Positions 1 through 9,716 of a DNA stretch of 64,000 nucleotides are shown here, one piece after another (position 1 is the first letter of the stretch; each line of letters starts with the position of its first letter). Location: contig CAZKHA010000001.1 in assembly GCA_964552325.1 (NCBI GenBank), positions 56,675 through 120,674 of the forward strand. Direction: 5' to 3'. The DNA comes from CAZKCK01 sp964552325. Its GTDB lineage: Bacteria > Bacteroidota > Bacteroidia > Bacteroidales > TTA-H9. A model generated the notes under the pieces. It searched no databases. It had not been told where the DNA came from and worked only from the letters and a program-made list of their open reading frames with translations. The position numbers and the translations under genes were made by a program.

Positions 1-2052
1 GCAAGTGATTCAACTATTGTACTTTTTGACTCCGCAGATATCAAAATGGAAGTTGCCAAACTGAACTTAAGCAATTATGAAAAGTCGGTTCAAATTCTGA
101 TGGCTTATGCAATGGCCAATGACACCAACTATATTTATAAGCTACTGAATTCCAGCAATCCATATTATAGCATCGACGCTATAAAAAGTGTAACTGTGCG
201 CCGCGTTCAAAGCAGCGACCTAATTACTTTAAAGTTTACCAGCTTTGATCCAGGTATATGCTTACAAACTTTAACCATCATTTCAGAGGTATTTATACGA
301 AAATTTAAGACCATTAACGAGAACTCATCCGATGCAGTTGTTAAGTACTTTATTAATGAAGTAAACAAATCGGCTAAACGGCTTCAAAAAGCTGAGGAAC
401 GACTCTTAGAATTCAACAAGCGCAATAATATTATCAACTACTACGAGCAAAGTAAAGCGGTTGCCAATGTAAAGGAAGAATTGGACCTGACTTACCAAAA
501 AGAACAAATACGCTATGAATCAGCAGCTAGTGTTCTTAAAAAGCTTGAAGAAAAGCTTAGTGTGCAAGATAAAATACAACTTAAAACTGCTGAAATTCTT
601 GAATTGCGTGATAAGCTTTCAAACATAACCTCACAGATTACACTTACCGAAGTTTACCAAGATCCGGATCCTAAGAACAGGGCTAAATTAGAAGAACTTA
701 AAATTCAATCGGATAAGTTAAAGAAAAACCTAGAAGGGCAAATTGGTCAATTTTATAGCTATACCAATACTACGGATGGCTTGCCTTTGGCTGACTTATT
801 GACCCAATGGTTAGCCAATGTTGTAATTTATGAGGAAAGTAAGGCCAGCATGCGCGTACTAGCCAACCGTATCCGCGATTTTTCGGAGTACTACAAAACC
901 TTCGCCCCATTAGGATCAACGCAAAAGAAAATTGAACGCGAAATAAATGTTGCAGAGCAAGAATATCTCTCACTACTACATAGCTTGAACCTCAGTAAGT
1001 TAAAACAACAAAACATTGAGTTATCATCCAACATCAAAGCTGTTGACCCTCCTTATTTTCCATTAAAGCCAATACCGGGTAAAGAAAAACTCTTGGTAAT
1101 TGCTGCCGGACTGTTCGGATTTTTCTTGGTTTTGATTTTGATTCTGGCCTTAGAATATTTTGATAATACCATTAGAACCCCAGATAGGTTAGAGGAATTC
1201 TCGAAATTGAAGATAGCTGGAACCTTCCCAAGGGTAACTTCACGATACAAGAACTACAACTTTCAATTCATTACCAATAGGTTAATTGAATTAATGGTTC
1301 ATAACATACGGTACAATGCCCTTAATGGAAACCATATAGCTAAACCAAGGTTAATTATCCTATTTAGTCCGATGCGGCGTGAAGGGAAAACCTTTTTAGG
1401 CAGCCGTATTGCCCATAAACTTCGTGAGTTTGGTGAACGCACTGCCTTCATCACCTTTGTAAAGCCCAATGAACCAGATGCGAACAGTTATTTGATACCT
1501 TCTTCAACATCAAGGCCCACTGCTAGTAATGCTAGCAACGATCTTAGAAAAAAGGTATCGAAAGTAGTCAAGCCCAGTATTTGGGAAGGGATGGGAAACG
1601 CATTTAAACTTAAAAGAAGCAAAACGTCGTTGATATCAGAACCTGAGCCAAGTTATGATAACTTTAGGTATTTAGCTGATACTTCATATGTTGAAGCCGT
1701 AGGATTGAGTAGCTTAACCTACGTTGATGCTCCCCCTACCCTGCAGGAATACAAATATCTACTGTTGGAAATACCAAGTATTATCTACAACCCCTACCCG
1801 ATGGATATTTTTAGTCAAGCTGATGTTTCTATCATGCAAGTACGCTCGAATAGGGTTTGGAAAAAATCGGATACTTTAGCTCTCGCCACAGTTATAAAAG
1901 TATTGAAAAACAAGCCACTAGGAATCCTTAATGGTGTAGAAATCGACGTCCTAGAAAACATTTTGGGCGAATTGCCAAAACGAAGAAGCCATTTGAGGCG
2001 CGCACTAAAACAGTTAATAAGCTTACAATTTCACGAAAAACAGACCATCTAA
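1..2052 (+). CDS. Wzc-like polysaccharide co-polymerase with degenerate BY-kinase domain (5' partial)
   Basis: The reading frame is open from base 1, so the gene starts upstream of the window; 683 codons are visible. The order is a long periplasmic helical region (Wzz/GNVR type, coiled coil at about residues 120-340), a proline-rich approach and one membrane helix near residues 363-385, then a cytoplasmic P-loop domain. Wzc proteins control chain length and export of capsular or exopolysaccharide, with autophosphorylation on a tyrosine-rich tail. Here the P-loop keeps only EGKT (461-464), the Walker B segment reads LLLEIPS with Glu590 where an Asp is usual, and there is no tyrosine cluster at the C-terminus. 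I infer a structural co-polymerase with weak or no tyrosine kinase activity. The Wzx-type flippase gene follows after 17 bp. Confidence 0.85.
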   Translation, partial: ASDSTIVLFDSADIKMEVAKLNLSNYEKSVQILMAYAMANDTNYIYKLLNSSNPYYSIDAIKSVTVRRVQSSDLITLKFTSFDPGICLQTLTIISEVFIRKFKTINENSSDAVVKYFINEVNKSAKRLQKAEERLLEFNKRNNIINYYEQSKAVANVKEELDLTYQKEQIRYESAASVLKKLEEKLSVQDKIQLKTAEILELRDKLSNITSQITLTEVYQDPDPKNRAKLEELKIQSDKLKKNLEGQIGQFYSYTNTTDGLPLADLLTQWLANVVIYEESKASMRVLANRIRDFSEYYKTFAPLGSTQKKIEREINVAEQEYLSLLHSLNLSKLKQQNIELSSNIKAVDPPYFPLKPIPGKEKLLVIAAGLFGFFLVLILILALEYFDNTIRTPDRLEEFSKLKIAGTFPRVTSRYKNYNFQFITNRLIELMVHNIRYNALNGNHIAKPRLIILFSPMRREGKTFLGSRIAHKLREFGERTAFITFVKPNEPDANSYLIPSSTSRPTASNASNDLRKKVSKVVKPSIWEGMGNAFKLKRSKTSLISEPEPSYDNFRYLADTSYVEAVGLSSLTYVDAPPTLQEYKYLLLEIPSIIYNPYPMDIFSQADVSIMQVRSNRVWKKSDTLALATVIKVLKNKPLGILNGVEIDVLENILGELPKRRSHLRRALKQLISLQFHEKQTI

Positions 2053-2069
2053 TTCACAAAAGGAAGTAA

Positions 2070-3434
2070 ATGCTGAAGAAGATTAATAAAGTGCTAAATG
2101 ACAGTAATTTCCTATCATTGACCGGTAATTTAGTATCGGCAATATTAGGTGCTGCTAGCTTTATGCTTCTTACCAGAACCTACGAGAAAAGCATTTTTGG
2201 TGAATGGGTTTTATTCTTGACAATGAGCACTTTCATCGAAATGTTCAGATTTGGATTGACTAAAACTGCCTTGGTGAGGTTTCTTTCAGGTGCAGAGCCT
2301 GATGAATGGAAACGCTTGGTAGGAGCCAACTATGTTATTGGAATAGCTTTAACAATACTCATTGGCATCGTTTTGTATGTTTCACTGTGGTTGTTTTATC
2401 AACCTATTGCTTCAAAAGGTTACTTAATGTTCTTTTTGTGGTATCCCTTGTTAGCTTTGGTCAACCTACCATTTAATAATGCGTTAACTGTATTACAAGC
2501 TGAGGACAAATTTATGGAGATGCTGGTTATTAGGATTTTAAGTGGTTTTCTTTTCGTTGCAATCCTTGCAGCTAATCTTTGGGCTGGCATAAACCTTAGT
2601 TTGCAAAGCATGATTGTTTCGTATTTAGCCATTAATCTACTAACCTCAATACTAGTTCTTATTAAGAAATGGGATGGGTTAATCTACTTGTTTCATTCTA
2701 CCAAAGCTACTGTTAAACTTTTGCTTGAGTTTGGAAAATATACTACCGTAACAATGATAGGATCAAACCTGCTGCGTTCGGCAGATACCATTATTATTAG
2801 TTTAAGCCCTTTAGGACCCACAGCTGTAGCCTTGTATAGTATTCCGTTAAAACTAAACGAAGTTGTTCAAATACCTTTGCGTAGTTTTACTGCCACTGCT
2901 TTTCCTCGTATGTCGAAAGCAAGTATTCAAGGTAATCAGCAAACTGTTCGGGATATTTTTTACCATTATGCCGGTCTGATGACCTATATGTTCATTCCCT
3001 TAGCTTTGGGTGGTTTTATTTTTGCAGAAGAATTGGTTTTGCTATTAGGTGGCAAGCAATATCTTGAACCAGACCCAAGTACTGGAGCGAGTGCCGTTGT
3101 ACTCTTTAAAATTTTCTCCTTATCAGCTCTTTTACTTCCTATTGACAGATTAACAGGGGTGGCACTCGATGCCATAAATAAGCCTCGGAAGAACTTTTAC
3201 AAGATTTTGGTGATGGTTGCTGCCAATGTTATTGGCGATCTGATTGCTGTTTTCTATTTCAACAGTTTGGTTGGTGTTGCTTGGGCAACTATCCTATTTA
3301 CCTTTATTGGCGTTGTTATCGGATTCAAATACCTTGATGATGAGATAGGTATTACGTTTAAACTTATCTTTACCAAAAGTTGGAAAATGATCATTAGCCT
3401 CGCAAGTGGGTCAAATCCCTATTGGAAAAAGTAA
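2070..3434 (+). CDS. Wzx-type polysaccharide flippase (MATE/PST superfamily)
   Basis: A 454-residue integral membrane protein with about twelve hydrophobic segments, laid out like polysaccharide transporter (PST) family flippases that move undecaprenyl-linked repeat units across the inner membrane. The N-terminus shows the typical first helix ending in a TRTY-type motif (residues 35-40). An AGGAAG stretch at 2061-2066 precedes the ATG. It lies between the Wzc-like gene and a Wzy/ligase-type gene, and its stop codon overlaps the next ATG (TAATG). The family call is firm. The substrate cannot be read from sequence, but context says exopolysaccharide. Confidence 0.85.
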   Translation: MLKKINKVLNDSNFLSLTGNLVSAILGAASFMLLTRTYEKSIFGEWVLFLTMSTFIEMFRFGLTKTALVRFLSGAEPDEWKRLVGANYVIGIALTILIGIVLYVSLWLFYQPIASKGYLMFFLWYPLLALVNLPFNNALTVLQAEDKFMEMLVIRILSGFLFVAILAANLWAGINLSLQSMIVSYLAINLLTSILVLIKKWDGLIYLFHSTKATVKLLLEFGKYTTVTMIGSNLLRSADTIIISLSPLGPTAVALYSIPLKLNEVVQIPLRSFTATAFPRMSKASIQGNQQTVRDIFYHYAGLMTYMFIPLALGGFIFAEELVLLLGGKQYLEPDPSTGASAVVLFKIFSLSALLLPIDRLTGVALDAINKPRKNFYKILVMVAANVIGDLIAVFYFNSLVGVAWATILFTFIGVVIGFKYLDDEIGITFKLIFTKSWKMIISLASGSNPYWKK

Positions 3435-4963
3435 TGGATGGCTTGTTTTTAAAAGATACGGGGAGCAGTAAGCTCCAACGACCCAAGGTTTGGATAGGAA
3501 TCATTTTATTGGCCATTGTATGTGCTGTATTAATCGGATTATCAGGGATAACCATGGCTGGGGCGCTTATATTCGCCCTTCTGTTTTTAGTTTTTCTAAC
3601 GTTTTTGGTAAAATTCCCTCAATCAGGGCTTTATACTGCTATTGGCCTAGGGTTTGTTTTGTTAGGGGCTACAAGATATATTATTACAACCCAACCTGTT
3701 GGGCTTTTAATGGATGCAATACTTCTGTTGACATTTATTGGCCTAATTCTAAATAAATTCCCCAATAGGGTGGATTGGAAACCCGTAAACAAGGATATTT
3801 TTTACTTATCGCTTATTTGGGTGGCATATTGTGCTATGCAAGTAGCTAATCCAGAGGCTCGTAGCTTCGATGCTTGGTTTGCAGCTATTCGGCCAATTGG
3901 CTTATATATGTTGCTATTTTCAATGTTGAGCCTTCTTTTTATCAACAACCCGAAACGCTTGAAAATACTCTTCCTTATTTGGGGAATATTCTCAATACTC
4001 GCCACTACTAAAGGAATGATTCAACATTTTATTGGTGTAGATTCATATGAAAAAGCTTGGTTAGATGCTGGAGGATCTATAACCCACATTCTATTTGGAA
4101 AGCTCAGGGTGTTTTCATTTTATAGCGATGCTGGACAGTTTGGTGCAAATCAGGCATATACAGGAGTAGTGTTTTCTATTTTAGCGATTTCTGCACGAAA
4201 CACTAGAGACAGGGTCTTTTATGGAATAGTAGGATTATTAGGCTTTTATGGAATGATTCTTTCAGGAACCCGCGGTGCCATCTTTGTAGCATTTGCCGGA
4301 TTTGCCTTGTTCTTCCTACACAAAAAAAATCTTGCCATCATGGTGTTAGGCATTTTCTTGGGAATCGGAGCCTTTACATTTTTCAAGTTCACACGCATAG
4401 GACAAGGTAATGCCCAAATTGCGCGTATGCGTTCGGCTTTCGATCCCAACGATGCTTCACTCCTTGTAAGGCTTGAAAACCAACGAAGGCTGAAAATTTA
4501 CATGGCCAACAAACCATTTGGTGCAGGATTAGGACATGGCGGTGTTAAAGCCCAAAAATATTTGCCAAACGCCTTTTTATCAAATGTTCCAACGGATAGC
4601 TGGTATGTGTTGATATGGGTTGAACTTGGTGTAATAGGCCTTGTAATTCACTTGTTTATACAATTTTACATTCTAATAAGAGGTTCATATTACCTTATGT
4701 TCGTATTAAGGGATAAAACACTCATTGCAAGTTGTAGTGCCTTAGCTTCTGGCATGATAGGAATAATGTTGGCATCATACGGAAATGCCATTATAGGTCA
4801 AATGCCCACCAGTCCATTAATTTATACAGGTATGGCTGTCTTACTAAGTTCACCAGTTATCGACAAATACATCCGAGTTAATAAACGGAAAAAGACTTTA
4901 CATCTCAAGTATCATAATCGATTAAAAAACAATAATCTACATCTTAGTTTACCCCATGCCTGA
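3434..4963 (+). CDS. O-antigen ligase / Wzy polymerase-like membrane protein
   Basis: A 509-residue protein with about ten to twelve hydrophobic helices and a large hydrophilic loop in the C-terminal half (about residues 305-390) that contains the LENQRR and GAGLGHGG segments, as expected for the O-antigen ligase/Wzy family (PF04932). These enzymes polymerise repeat units or ligate finished chains in the periplasm. A TTG in frame at 3422 is possible, but ATG 3434 overlaps the flippase stop by one base and is the better start. The last 8 bp overlap cysQ, so translation is probably coupled. Polymerase versus ligase cannot be separated here. Confidence 0.8.
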   Translation: MDGLFLKDTGSSKLQRPKVWIGIILLAIVCAVLIGLSGITMAGALIFALLFLVFLTFLVKFPQSGLYTAIGLGFVLLGATRYIITTQPVGLLMDAILLLTFIGLILNKFPNRVDWKPVNKDIFYLSLIWVAYCAMQVANPEARSFDAWFAAIRPIGLYMLLFSMLSLLFINNPKRLKILFLIWGIFSILATTKGMIQHFIGVDSYEKAWLDAGGSITHILFGKLRVFSFYSDAGQFGANQAYTGVVFSILAISARNTRDRVFYGIVGLLGFYGMILSGTRGAIFVAFAGFALFFLHKKNLAIMVLGIFLGIGAFTFFKFTRIGQGNAQIARMRSAFDPNDASLLVRLENQRRLKIYMANKPFGAGLGHGGVKAQKYLPNAFLSNVPTDSWYVLIWVELGVIGLVIHLFIQFYILIRGSYYLMFVLRDKTLIASCSALASGMIGIMLASYGNAIIGQMPTSPLIYTGMAVLLSSPVIDKYIRVNKRKKTLHLKYHNRLKNNNLHLSLPHA

Positions 4964-5777
4964 ATATAACGAGCTTCTTTTTATAGCCTATAAGGCAGCA
5001 CAACAAGCTTCTAAAGCCATCTTGAACGTGTATGATTCTGCATTTGATGTACAACTTAAGGCTGATCAAAGTCCATTAACATTAGCTGACCTACAATCGA
5101 ATACAATAATCAACCAATTCCTATCACAAACAAAATACCCAATTCTTAGTGAAGAAAACAAAGAAGTTTCGTATGATGTACGTTCGAATTGGGACACTTT
5201 TTGGATGGTAGATCCTTTGGATGGTACAAAAGAGTTTGTAAATCGGAATGGTGAGTTTTCAATTAATATTGCTTTGATTAACAATGGCTTTCCGGTAATT
5301 GGCCTCTTATATATCCCTGTTGCAAATTCCATTTATTTTGCGATAAAAGGGCTTGGTTCTCATTTTTTGGAGAAGGATAATCTGGGCATCAACACATTTG
5401 ACGAACTCATAAAGTACTCACAGGCAATAAATTATATTGCCCCTTCCAACAATTTGGTAAGGGTTGGTACAAGCCGTTCACATTTGAGTCAACAAACCAT
5501 TGATTTTGTGGATACAATTTTAAAACCAGGCAAGCAATGTGAAATGGTTCCGTCAGGCAGTGCTCAGAAATTTGGCTTATTTGCCCACGGAAAACTTGAT
5601 ATTTATCCTCGCTTAGCCCCTACGATGGAATGGGATACGGCTGCAGGTCAGATAATTGCAGAGGAAGCCGGTGGAGAGGTTATAACTTGGCCCAATAGGA
5701 AAAGACTGTCGTACAACAAACTAAGCCTTACCAATCCTCACTTTATTGTACAACCAATAGGTTTTTTGTATCTTTAG
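4956..5777 (+). CDS. cysQ: 3'(2'),5'-bisphosphate nucleotidase CysQ
   Basis: A 273-residue member of the inositol monophosphatase superfamily. It shows the metal-binding WMVDPLDGTKEF motif (Asp86, Asp89), the upstream LSEE segment and the C-terminal motif around WDTAAGQ. CysQ hydrolyses 3'-phosphoadenosine 5'-phosphate (PAP) to AMP and thus clears the by-product of PAPS-dependent sulfation or sulfate assimilation. The first 8 bp overlap the polymerase gene, and a glycosyltransferase follows after 19 bp, so it is part of the exopolysaccharide operon. That placement hints at sulfated glycan, but I see no sulfotransferase in the window. Confidence 0.85.
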   Translation: MPEYNELLFIAYKAAQQASKAILNVYDSAFDVQLKADQSPLTLADLQSNTIINQFLSQTKYPILSEENKEVSYDVRSNWDTFWMVDPLDGTKEFVNRNGEFSINIALINNGFPVIGLLYIPVANSIYFAIKGLGSHFLEKDNLGINTFDELIKYSQAINYIAPSNNLVRVGTSRSHLSQQTIDFVDTILKPGKQCEMVPSGSAQKFGLFAHGKLDIYPRLAPTMEWDTAAGQIIAEEAGGEVITWPNRKRLSYNKLSLTNPHFIVQPIGFLYL

Positions 5778-5796
5778 AGCATCAAAAGCTGCTCAC

Positions 5797-6732
5797 ATGC
5801 AAGATTCTTCAATTTATCCATTGGTTAGTATTGTCACTTTAAATTATGATCATCCGGAAGTAACTTGCCAGATGCTCGATTCGTTGCGTAAAATATCCTA
5901 TCCTTCCATCGAAATTTTGGTTGTTGATAATGCTTCACCCAACGACGACCCTTCGATAATCTACAAAAACTATCCAGAAGTAAAATTTATCCAAGCATCT
6001 GAAAACCTAGGATTTGCAGGAGGTAACAATTTAGCTATTAACCAAACATCAGGCAAATATGTATTATTGCTCAACAATGATACGGAAGTTACACCAGGAT
6101 TTTTAGAGCCCTTGGTGGCCAAACTTGAGGCTGATCCAACTATAGGTGTTGTTAGCCCAAAGATTAAGTTTCATCATACGCCTGATTTACTTCAGTTTAC
6201 GGTTATAACCCCCATCAATAGAATTACAGGACGAAGCAAAGGCTTAGGATTTGGTGTAAAAGACGCTGGACAATGGGAATTTGATTCTGAAACAGCTTAT
6301 GCCCATGGTGCAGCTATGATGGTACCCATGAAAGTTATTAAAGAAGTGGGTTTACTTGCTGATATCTATTTCCTTTATTATGAAGAACTTGACTGGTGCT
6401 TGCGTATCAACAAAGCGGGTTATAAGATTTTTTATGTGCACAATTCACTTGTTTATCATAAAGAATCCGTTTCAACTGGAAAAGCTAGTCCTACAAAGAC
6501 TTATTATATGAATCGTTCACGTTTAATCTTTATGCGCCGCAATGTAAAAGGTTTAATTCTCTTAATTGCCATTGCTTACCAGTTGCTTATAGCCATTCCG
6601 AAAAATGCATTTTCGTTTTTACTGATGGGCCGTAAAGACCTTTTTTTAGCCTATCATAAAGCTGTAATGTGGCATTTCAACAACTTGTTTAAACCCGAAA
6701 TTCACGAAAGCCCCCAACTTGTTAAAAAATAA
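5797..6732 (+). CDS. Family 2 glycosyltransferase (rhamnosyltransferase-like)
   Basis: A 311-residue GT-A enzyme. The N-terminal nucleotide-sugar-binding region shows VVDNASPNDD near residue 45, the GFAGGNN motif and the LLLNNDTEV metal-binding segment; the acceptor half carries YYEELDWCLR, the usual E(D/E)xDWC pattern of WbbL-like rhamnosyltransferases. A hydrophobic stretch near residue 260 may associate with the membrane. It is clearly paralogous to the protein at 7506-8450, sharing the YHKESVSTGK block, and the two flank a methyltransferase gene. Sugar specificity is not predictable. Confidence 0.85.
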   Translation: MQDSSIYPLVSIVTLNYDHPEVTCQMLDSLRKISYPSIEILVVDNASPNDDPSIIYKNYPEVKFIQASENLGFAGGNNLAINQTSGKYVLLLNNDTEVTPGFLEPLVAKLEADPTIGVVSPKIKFHHTPDLLQFTVITPINRITGRSKGLGFGVKDAGQWEFDSETAYAHGAAMMVPMKVIKEVGLLADIYFLYYEELDWCLRINKAGYKIFYVHNSLVYHKESVSTGKASPTKTYYMNRSRLIFMRRNVKGLILLIAIAYQLLIAIPKNAFSFLLMGRKDLFLAYHKAVMWHFNNLFKPEIHESPQLVKK

Positions 6733-6741
6733 TTAATTGCG

Positions 6742-7500
6742 ATGGAGTTTGTAAATTTTACCAACTATACGAAATGCGAAGACCTCAAGCGGCTCAAGTT
6801 CATTCAGAACCAGATTGAAAAAATGAAACCGCCACTTCAAATTCTGGAAGTAGGGTGCGGGAACGGAAACATTTGTTATCAGATTGCACATTTAGGGCAC
6901 CAGGTTGTCGGGATTGATTTAAGCCACGAATCAATTGACTATGCAAATGAGCACTTTGTGATGCCGAATCTATCCTATAAAATTTTACCAGCAGAAAGCA
7001 TAGAGGGGCACTCATTATATGATGTTATAATTTGTAGCGAGGTTTTAGAACATTTGGTTGAGCCTTCAAAAATCTTAACACAAATATTTAGAATGCTGAA
7101 GCCTAATGGAATAGCAATAATTACGGTTCCAAATGGAAAAGGCCCTCGCGAAAGGCTAATTACACTGCCTATACAGAACCTACGCAAAAGTAATGGCCAT
7201 CTCTGGAAAATTACCACTCGTATTAAAACCATGTTGGGTTATAAAGGTACGACCATACAATCGAATGCTGTTTCACTGGAACACATACAGTTTTTTTCAC
7301 TTACTAATTTGTACGACCTAGCTAAAAATGCTGGTTTTCAAATTGTTGAAATACAAGCAGCCAATTTTATCGAAGCTGTTTTCCCTATTAGCCTGCTAAC
7401 CAAACCTTTCAAGCCGCTACAAAAACTAGATTGTTACATAGCAGATAAGCTACCTATTGCATGGTCTAGCGGCTTTTACACCGTAATGGCCAAAAAATAA
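6742..7500 (+). CDS. Class I SAM-dependent methyltransferase
   Basis: A 252-residue protein with the Rossmann methyltransferase motif I LEVGCGNGN (about residues 35-43), an acidic residue at the end of strand 2 (GIDLS), and the post-motif CSEVLEHL followed by a LKPNG turn. This is the UbiE/Methyltransf_11-type fold. Its position between two paralogous GT2 genes, 9 and 5 bp away, suggests it methylates a sugar or lipid-linked glycan intermediate, for example as a chain cap. The substrate is inferred only from context. Confidence 0.8.
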   Translation: MEFVNFTNYTKCEDLKRLKFIQNQIEKMKPPLQILEVGCGNGNICYQIAHLGHQVVGIDLSHESIDYANEHFVMPNLSYKILPAESIEGHSLYDVIICSEVLEHLVEPSKILTQIFRMLKPNGIAIITVPNGKGPRERLITLPIQNLRKSNGHLWKITTRIKTMLGYKGTTIQSNAVSLEHIQFFSLTNLYDLAKNAGFQIVEIQAANFIEAVFPISLLTKPFKPLQKLDCYIADKLPIAWSSGFYTVMAKK

Positions 7501-7505
7501 AGCTA

Positions 7506-8450
7506 ATGGAAAACCTCGAAACTGCCACAAAATCAGTAAAATATCCTTTGGTTTCTATCATTACGGTTAACTTCAACAAGGCTTCCGTTACTTGTGAGTT
7601 ATTAGATTCATTAAAAAAAATTACGTATCCTAACATTGAGGTAATAGTAGTTGATAATGCCTCTACCCTTGAACCACCGGATTCGATTAAACAAAAGCAC
7701 CCCGGGATAATTTTTGTGCAAAACCCAATAAATTATGGCTTTGCTGCTGGCAATAACTTTGGTATTATGTGTGCAAGAGGAAAATACATTTTATTGCTGA
7801 ACAATGATACCATTGTAACCCCCGATTTTATTGAGCCAATGGTCCAGTTTTTTGAAACCCATCAAAAAGTTGGAGCCATTAGCCCAAAAATAAGGTTCTA
7901 CTACAACCCCGATATAATACAATATGCTGGTTTTAATCCTATTAACAAACATACTTTACGAAATTCAGCCATAGGCTACAAAGAAAAAGATACTGGTCAA
8001 TACAACACGACGTGTGAAACTGCTTTTGCCCATGGTGCCGCCATGATGGTGCCGCTTGATGTAGTAAAGCAGGTTGGAATGATGTCGTACATTTATTTCC
8101 TGTATTACGAAGAAGCGGATTGGTGCGAACGGATTAAACGGGCAGGTTATTCTATCTGGTTCATACACAATTCATTGATATATCACAAAGAATCAGTATC
8201 AACCGGAAAATCTAGCTTATTGAAGACGTATTACCTTACTCGAAATCGGATAGTGTACATGCGCAGGAACTTTTTTGGCAAAGATTTCCTGCTTGGATTA
8301 GTGTATCAACTTTCGATATCCATTCCTAAAAACACATTCAAATACTTGATAAACATGCGATTTAAAGAGTTTTCGGTATATTATAAAGCCTTGTTTTGGA
8401 ACCTGAGGCATGCCTTGGATTTGGAAGTTCATGAGAATCCACAATTATAA
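7506..8450 (+). CDS. Family 2 glycosyltransferase (paralogue of 5797-6732)
   Basis: A 314-residue GT-A enzyme with VVDNAS, GFAAGNN, LLLNNDT and YYEEADWCERI motifs at the same spacing as in the upstream paralogue. The YHKESVSTGK block and the C-terminal LEVHENPQL segment are also shared, so the pair arose by tandem duplication around the methyltransferase gene. It probably adds a sugar such as rhamnose to the growing repeat unit at the cytoplasmic face. A 48-bp gap follows before the next gene; I see no convincing terminator in it. Confidence 0.85.
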   Translation: MENLETATKSVKYPLVSIITVNFNKASVTCELLDSLKKITYPNIEVIVVDNASTLEPPDSIKQKHPGIIFVQNPINYGFAAGNNFGIMCARGKYILLLNNDTIVTPDFIEPMVQFFETHQKVGAISPKIRFYYNPDIIQYAGFNPINKHTLRNSAIGYKEKDTGQYNTTCETAFAHGAAMMVPLDVVKQVGMMSYIYFLYYEEADWCERIKRAGYSIWFIHNSLIYHKESVSTGKSSLLKTYYLTRNRIVYMRRNFFGKDFLLGLVYQLSISIPKNTFKYLINMRFKEFSVYYKALFWNLRHALDLEVHENPQL

Positions 8451-8498
8451 TTTTGTACTTTTATTGTTAAACTTACTTTCACCTGATAGCTCATCCCA

Positions 8499-9689
8499 AT
8501 GGAATATATATTATTGTTAATCAATATATTACAAATATTTCTGCTCTTTTATTTAGGGATTACAACCCTCTATTTAATCGTATTTGCTGTAGCTGGTCTA
8601 TTCAAAATCAAACCATTAATTAATGTAAACCTAGTACTACATCGTATAGCCGTATTAGTTCCTGGTTATAAAGAGGATAGTGTTATTGTGGAGGTAGCCA
8701 AAATGGCGTTGAAGCAAAACTATCCAAAAGATAAATACGATGTTGTTATTATAGCAGATTCATTTCAACCATCGACCCTAAAACTGCTTAAAGAGTTACC
8801 AATCAAAATTATAGAAGTGCATTTTGATGTAAGTACCAAAGCCAAAGCCCTCAACAAAGCCTTCGAAATACTTGGTGATGAGTATGATATAGCAGTAATT
8901 CTTGATGCTGATAACATCATGGAAACTGATTTCCTGAAAAAACTGAATGAAGCATTTATTCCTGGAACCTTAGCTATCCAAGGTCATCGAACAGCCAAGA
9001 ACATGAATACTTCCTTTGCTGTACTAGATGCCATTAGCGAAGAAATCAATAACCACATATTCCGAAAGGGCCATATAAACCTTGGATTGTCATCGGCCAT
9101 CATTGGATCAGGTGTAGGCTTTGATTATCATTATTTTAAAAACCTAAGTAAAACCATAACAGCTGTTGGAGGCTTTGATAAAGAGATTGAATTGGCAATG
9201 CTTAAAAACCATAAGAAGATTAATTATCTTCATGATGCATGGGTTTACGATGAAAAAGTTCAAAAAGCCGAGGTGTTCTCAAATCAACGGCGCAGATGGT
9301 TATCGGCACAATTTCATTATTTTAGGAGGTTCTTTTTGAACTCAATATATATTTTACTCGTCAAGGGCAATTTTGAGTATTTTAATAAGGCTTTCCAGTT
9401 TATCCAACTTCCGCGGGTATTATTATTAGGATTCCTTTCAATCTTAACTCCTCTCTTTCTGTATTTTAATATCCTAACTCATCAGGCTTATTGCTTTTAC
9501 ATATGGATAATAACCCTGGTAGTATGCTTGCTCACATTTGCTATTTCGGTTCCTAAACGTATGTACAATCATCAAACTTACAAAGCTTTGCAAAGCCTAC
9601 CAAAGGGAATGTTCCTTATGTTGCTAAGCCTGATCAAGATTAAAGGAGCCAATAAGAAGTTTATTCATACCACTCATGGGCATCAATAG
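8499..9689 (+). CDS. Membrane family 2 glycosyltransferase (cellulose/hyaluronan synthase-like)
   Basis: A 396-residue protein with an N-terminal membrane helix (residues 1-35), a GT-A catalytic core with Asp motifs (IIADS, ILDADN) and the QRRRW motif near residue 265 that is characteristic of processive inverting synthases. About three hydrophobic helices follow at the C-terminus. Such enzymes polymerise and often extrude a beta-linked polysaccharide or extend a lipid-bound chain. Together with the similar membrane GT2 at 14624 it suggests a synthase-type activity besides the Wzx/Wzy system. The substrate is unknown. Confidence 0.8.
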   Translation: MEYILLLINILQIFLLFYLGITTLYLIVFAVAGLFKIKPLINVNLVLHRIAVLVPGYKEDSVIVEVAKMALKQNYPKDKYDVVIIADSFQPSTLKLLKELPIKIIEVHFDVSTKAKALNKAFEILGDEYDIAVILDADNIMETDFLKKLNEAFIPGTLAIQGHRTAKNMNTSFAVLDAISEEINNHIFRKGHINLGLSSAIIGSGVGFDYHYFKNLSKTITAVGGFDKEIELAMLKNHKKINYLHDAWVYDEKVQKAEVFSNQRRRWLSAQFHYFRRFFLNSIYILLVKGNFEYFNKAFQFIQLPRVLLLGFLSILTPLFLYFNILTHQAYCFYIWIITLVVCLLTFAISVPKRMYNHQTYKALQSLPKGMFLMLLSLIKIKGANKKFIHTTHGHQ

Positions 9690-9716
9690 TACATTATCGC
9701 TAAAATTCGAATTATT

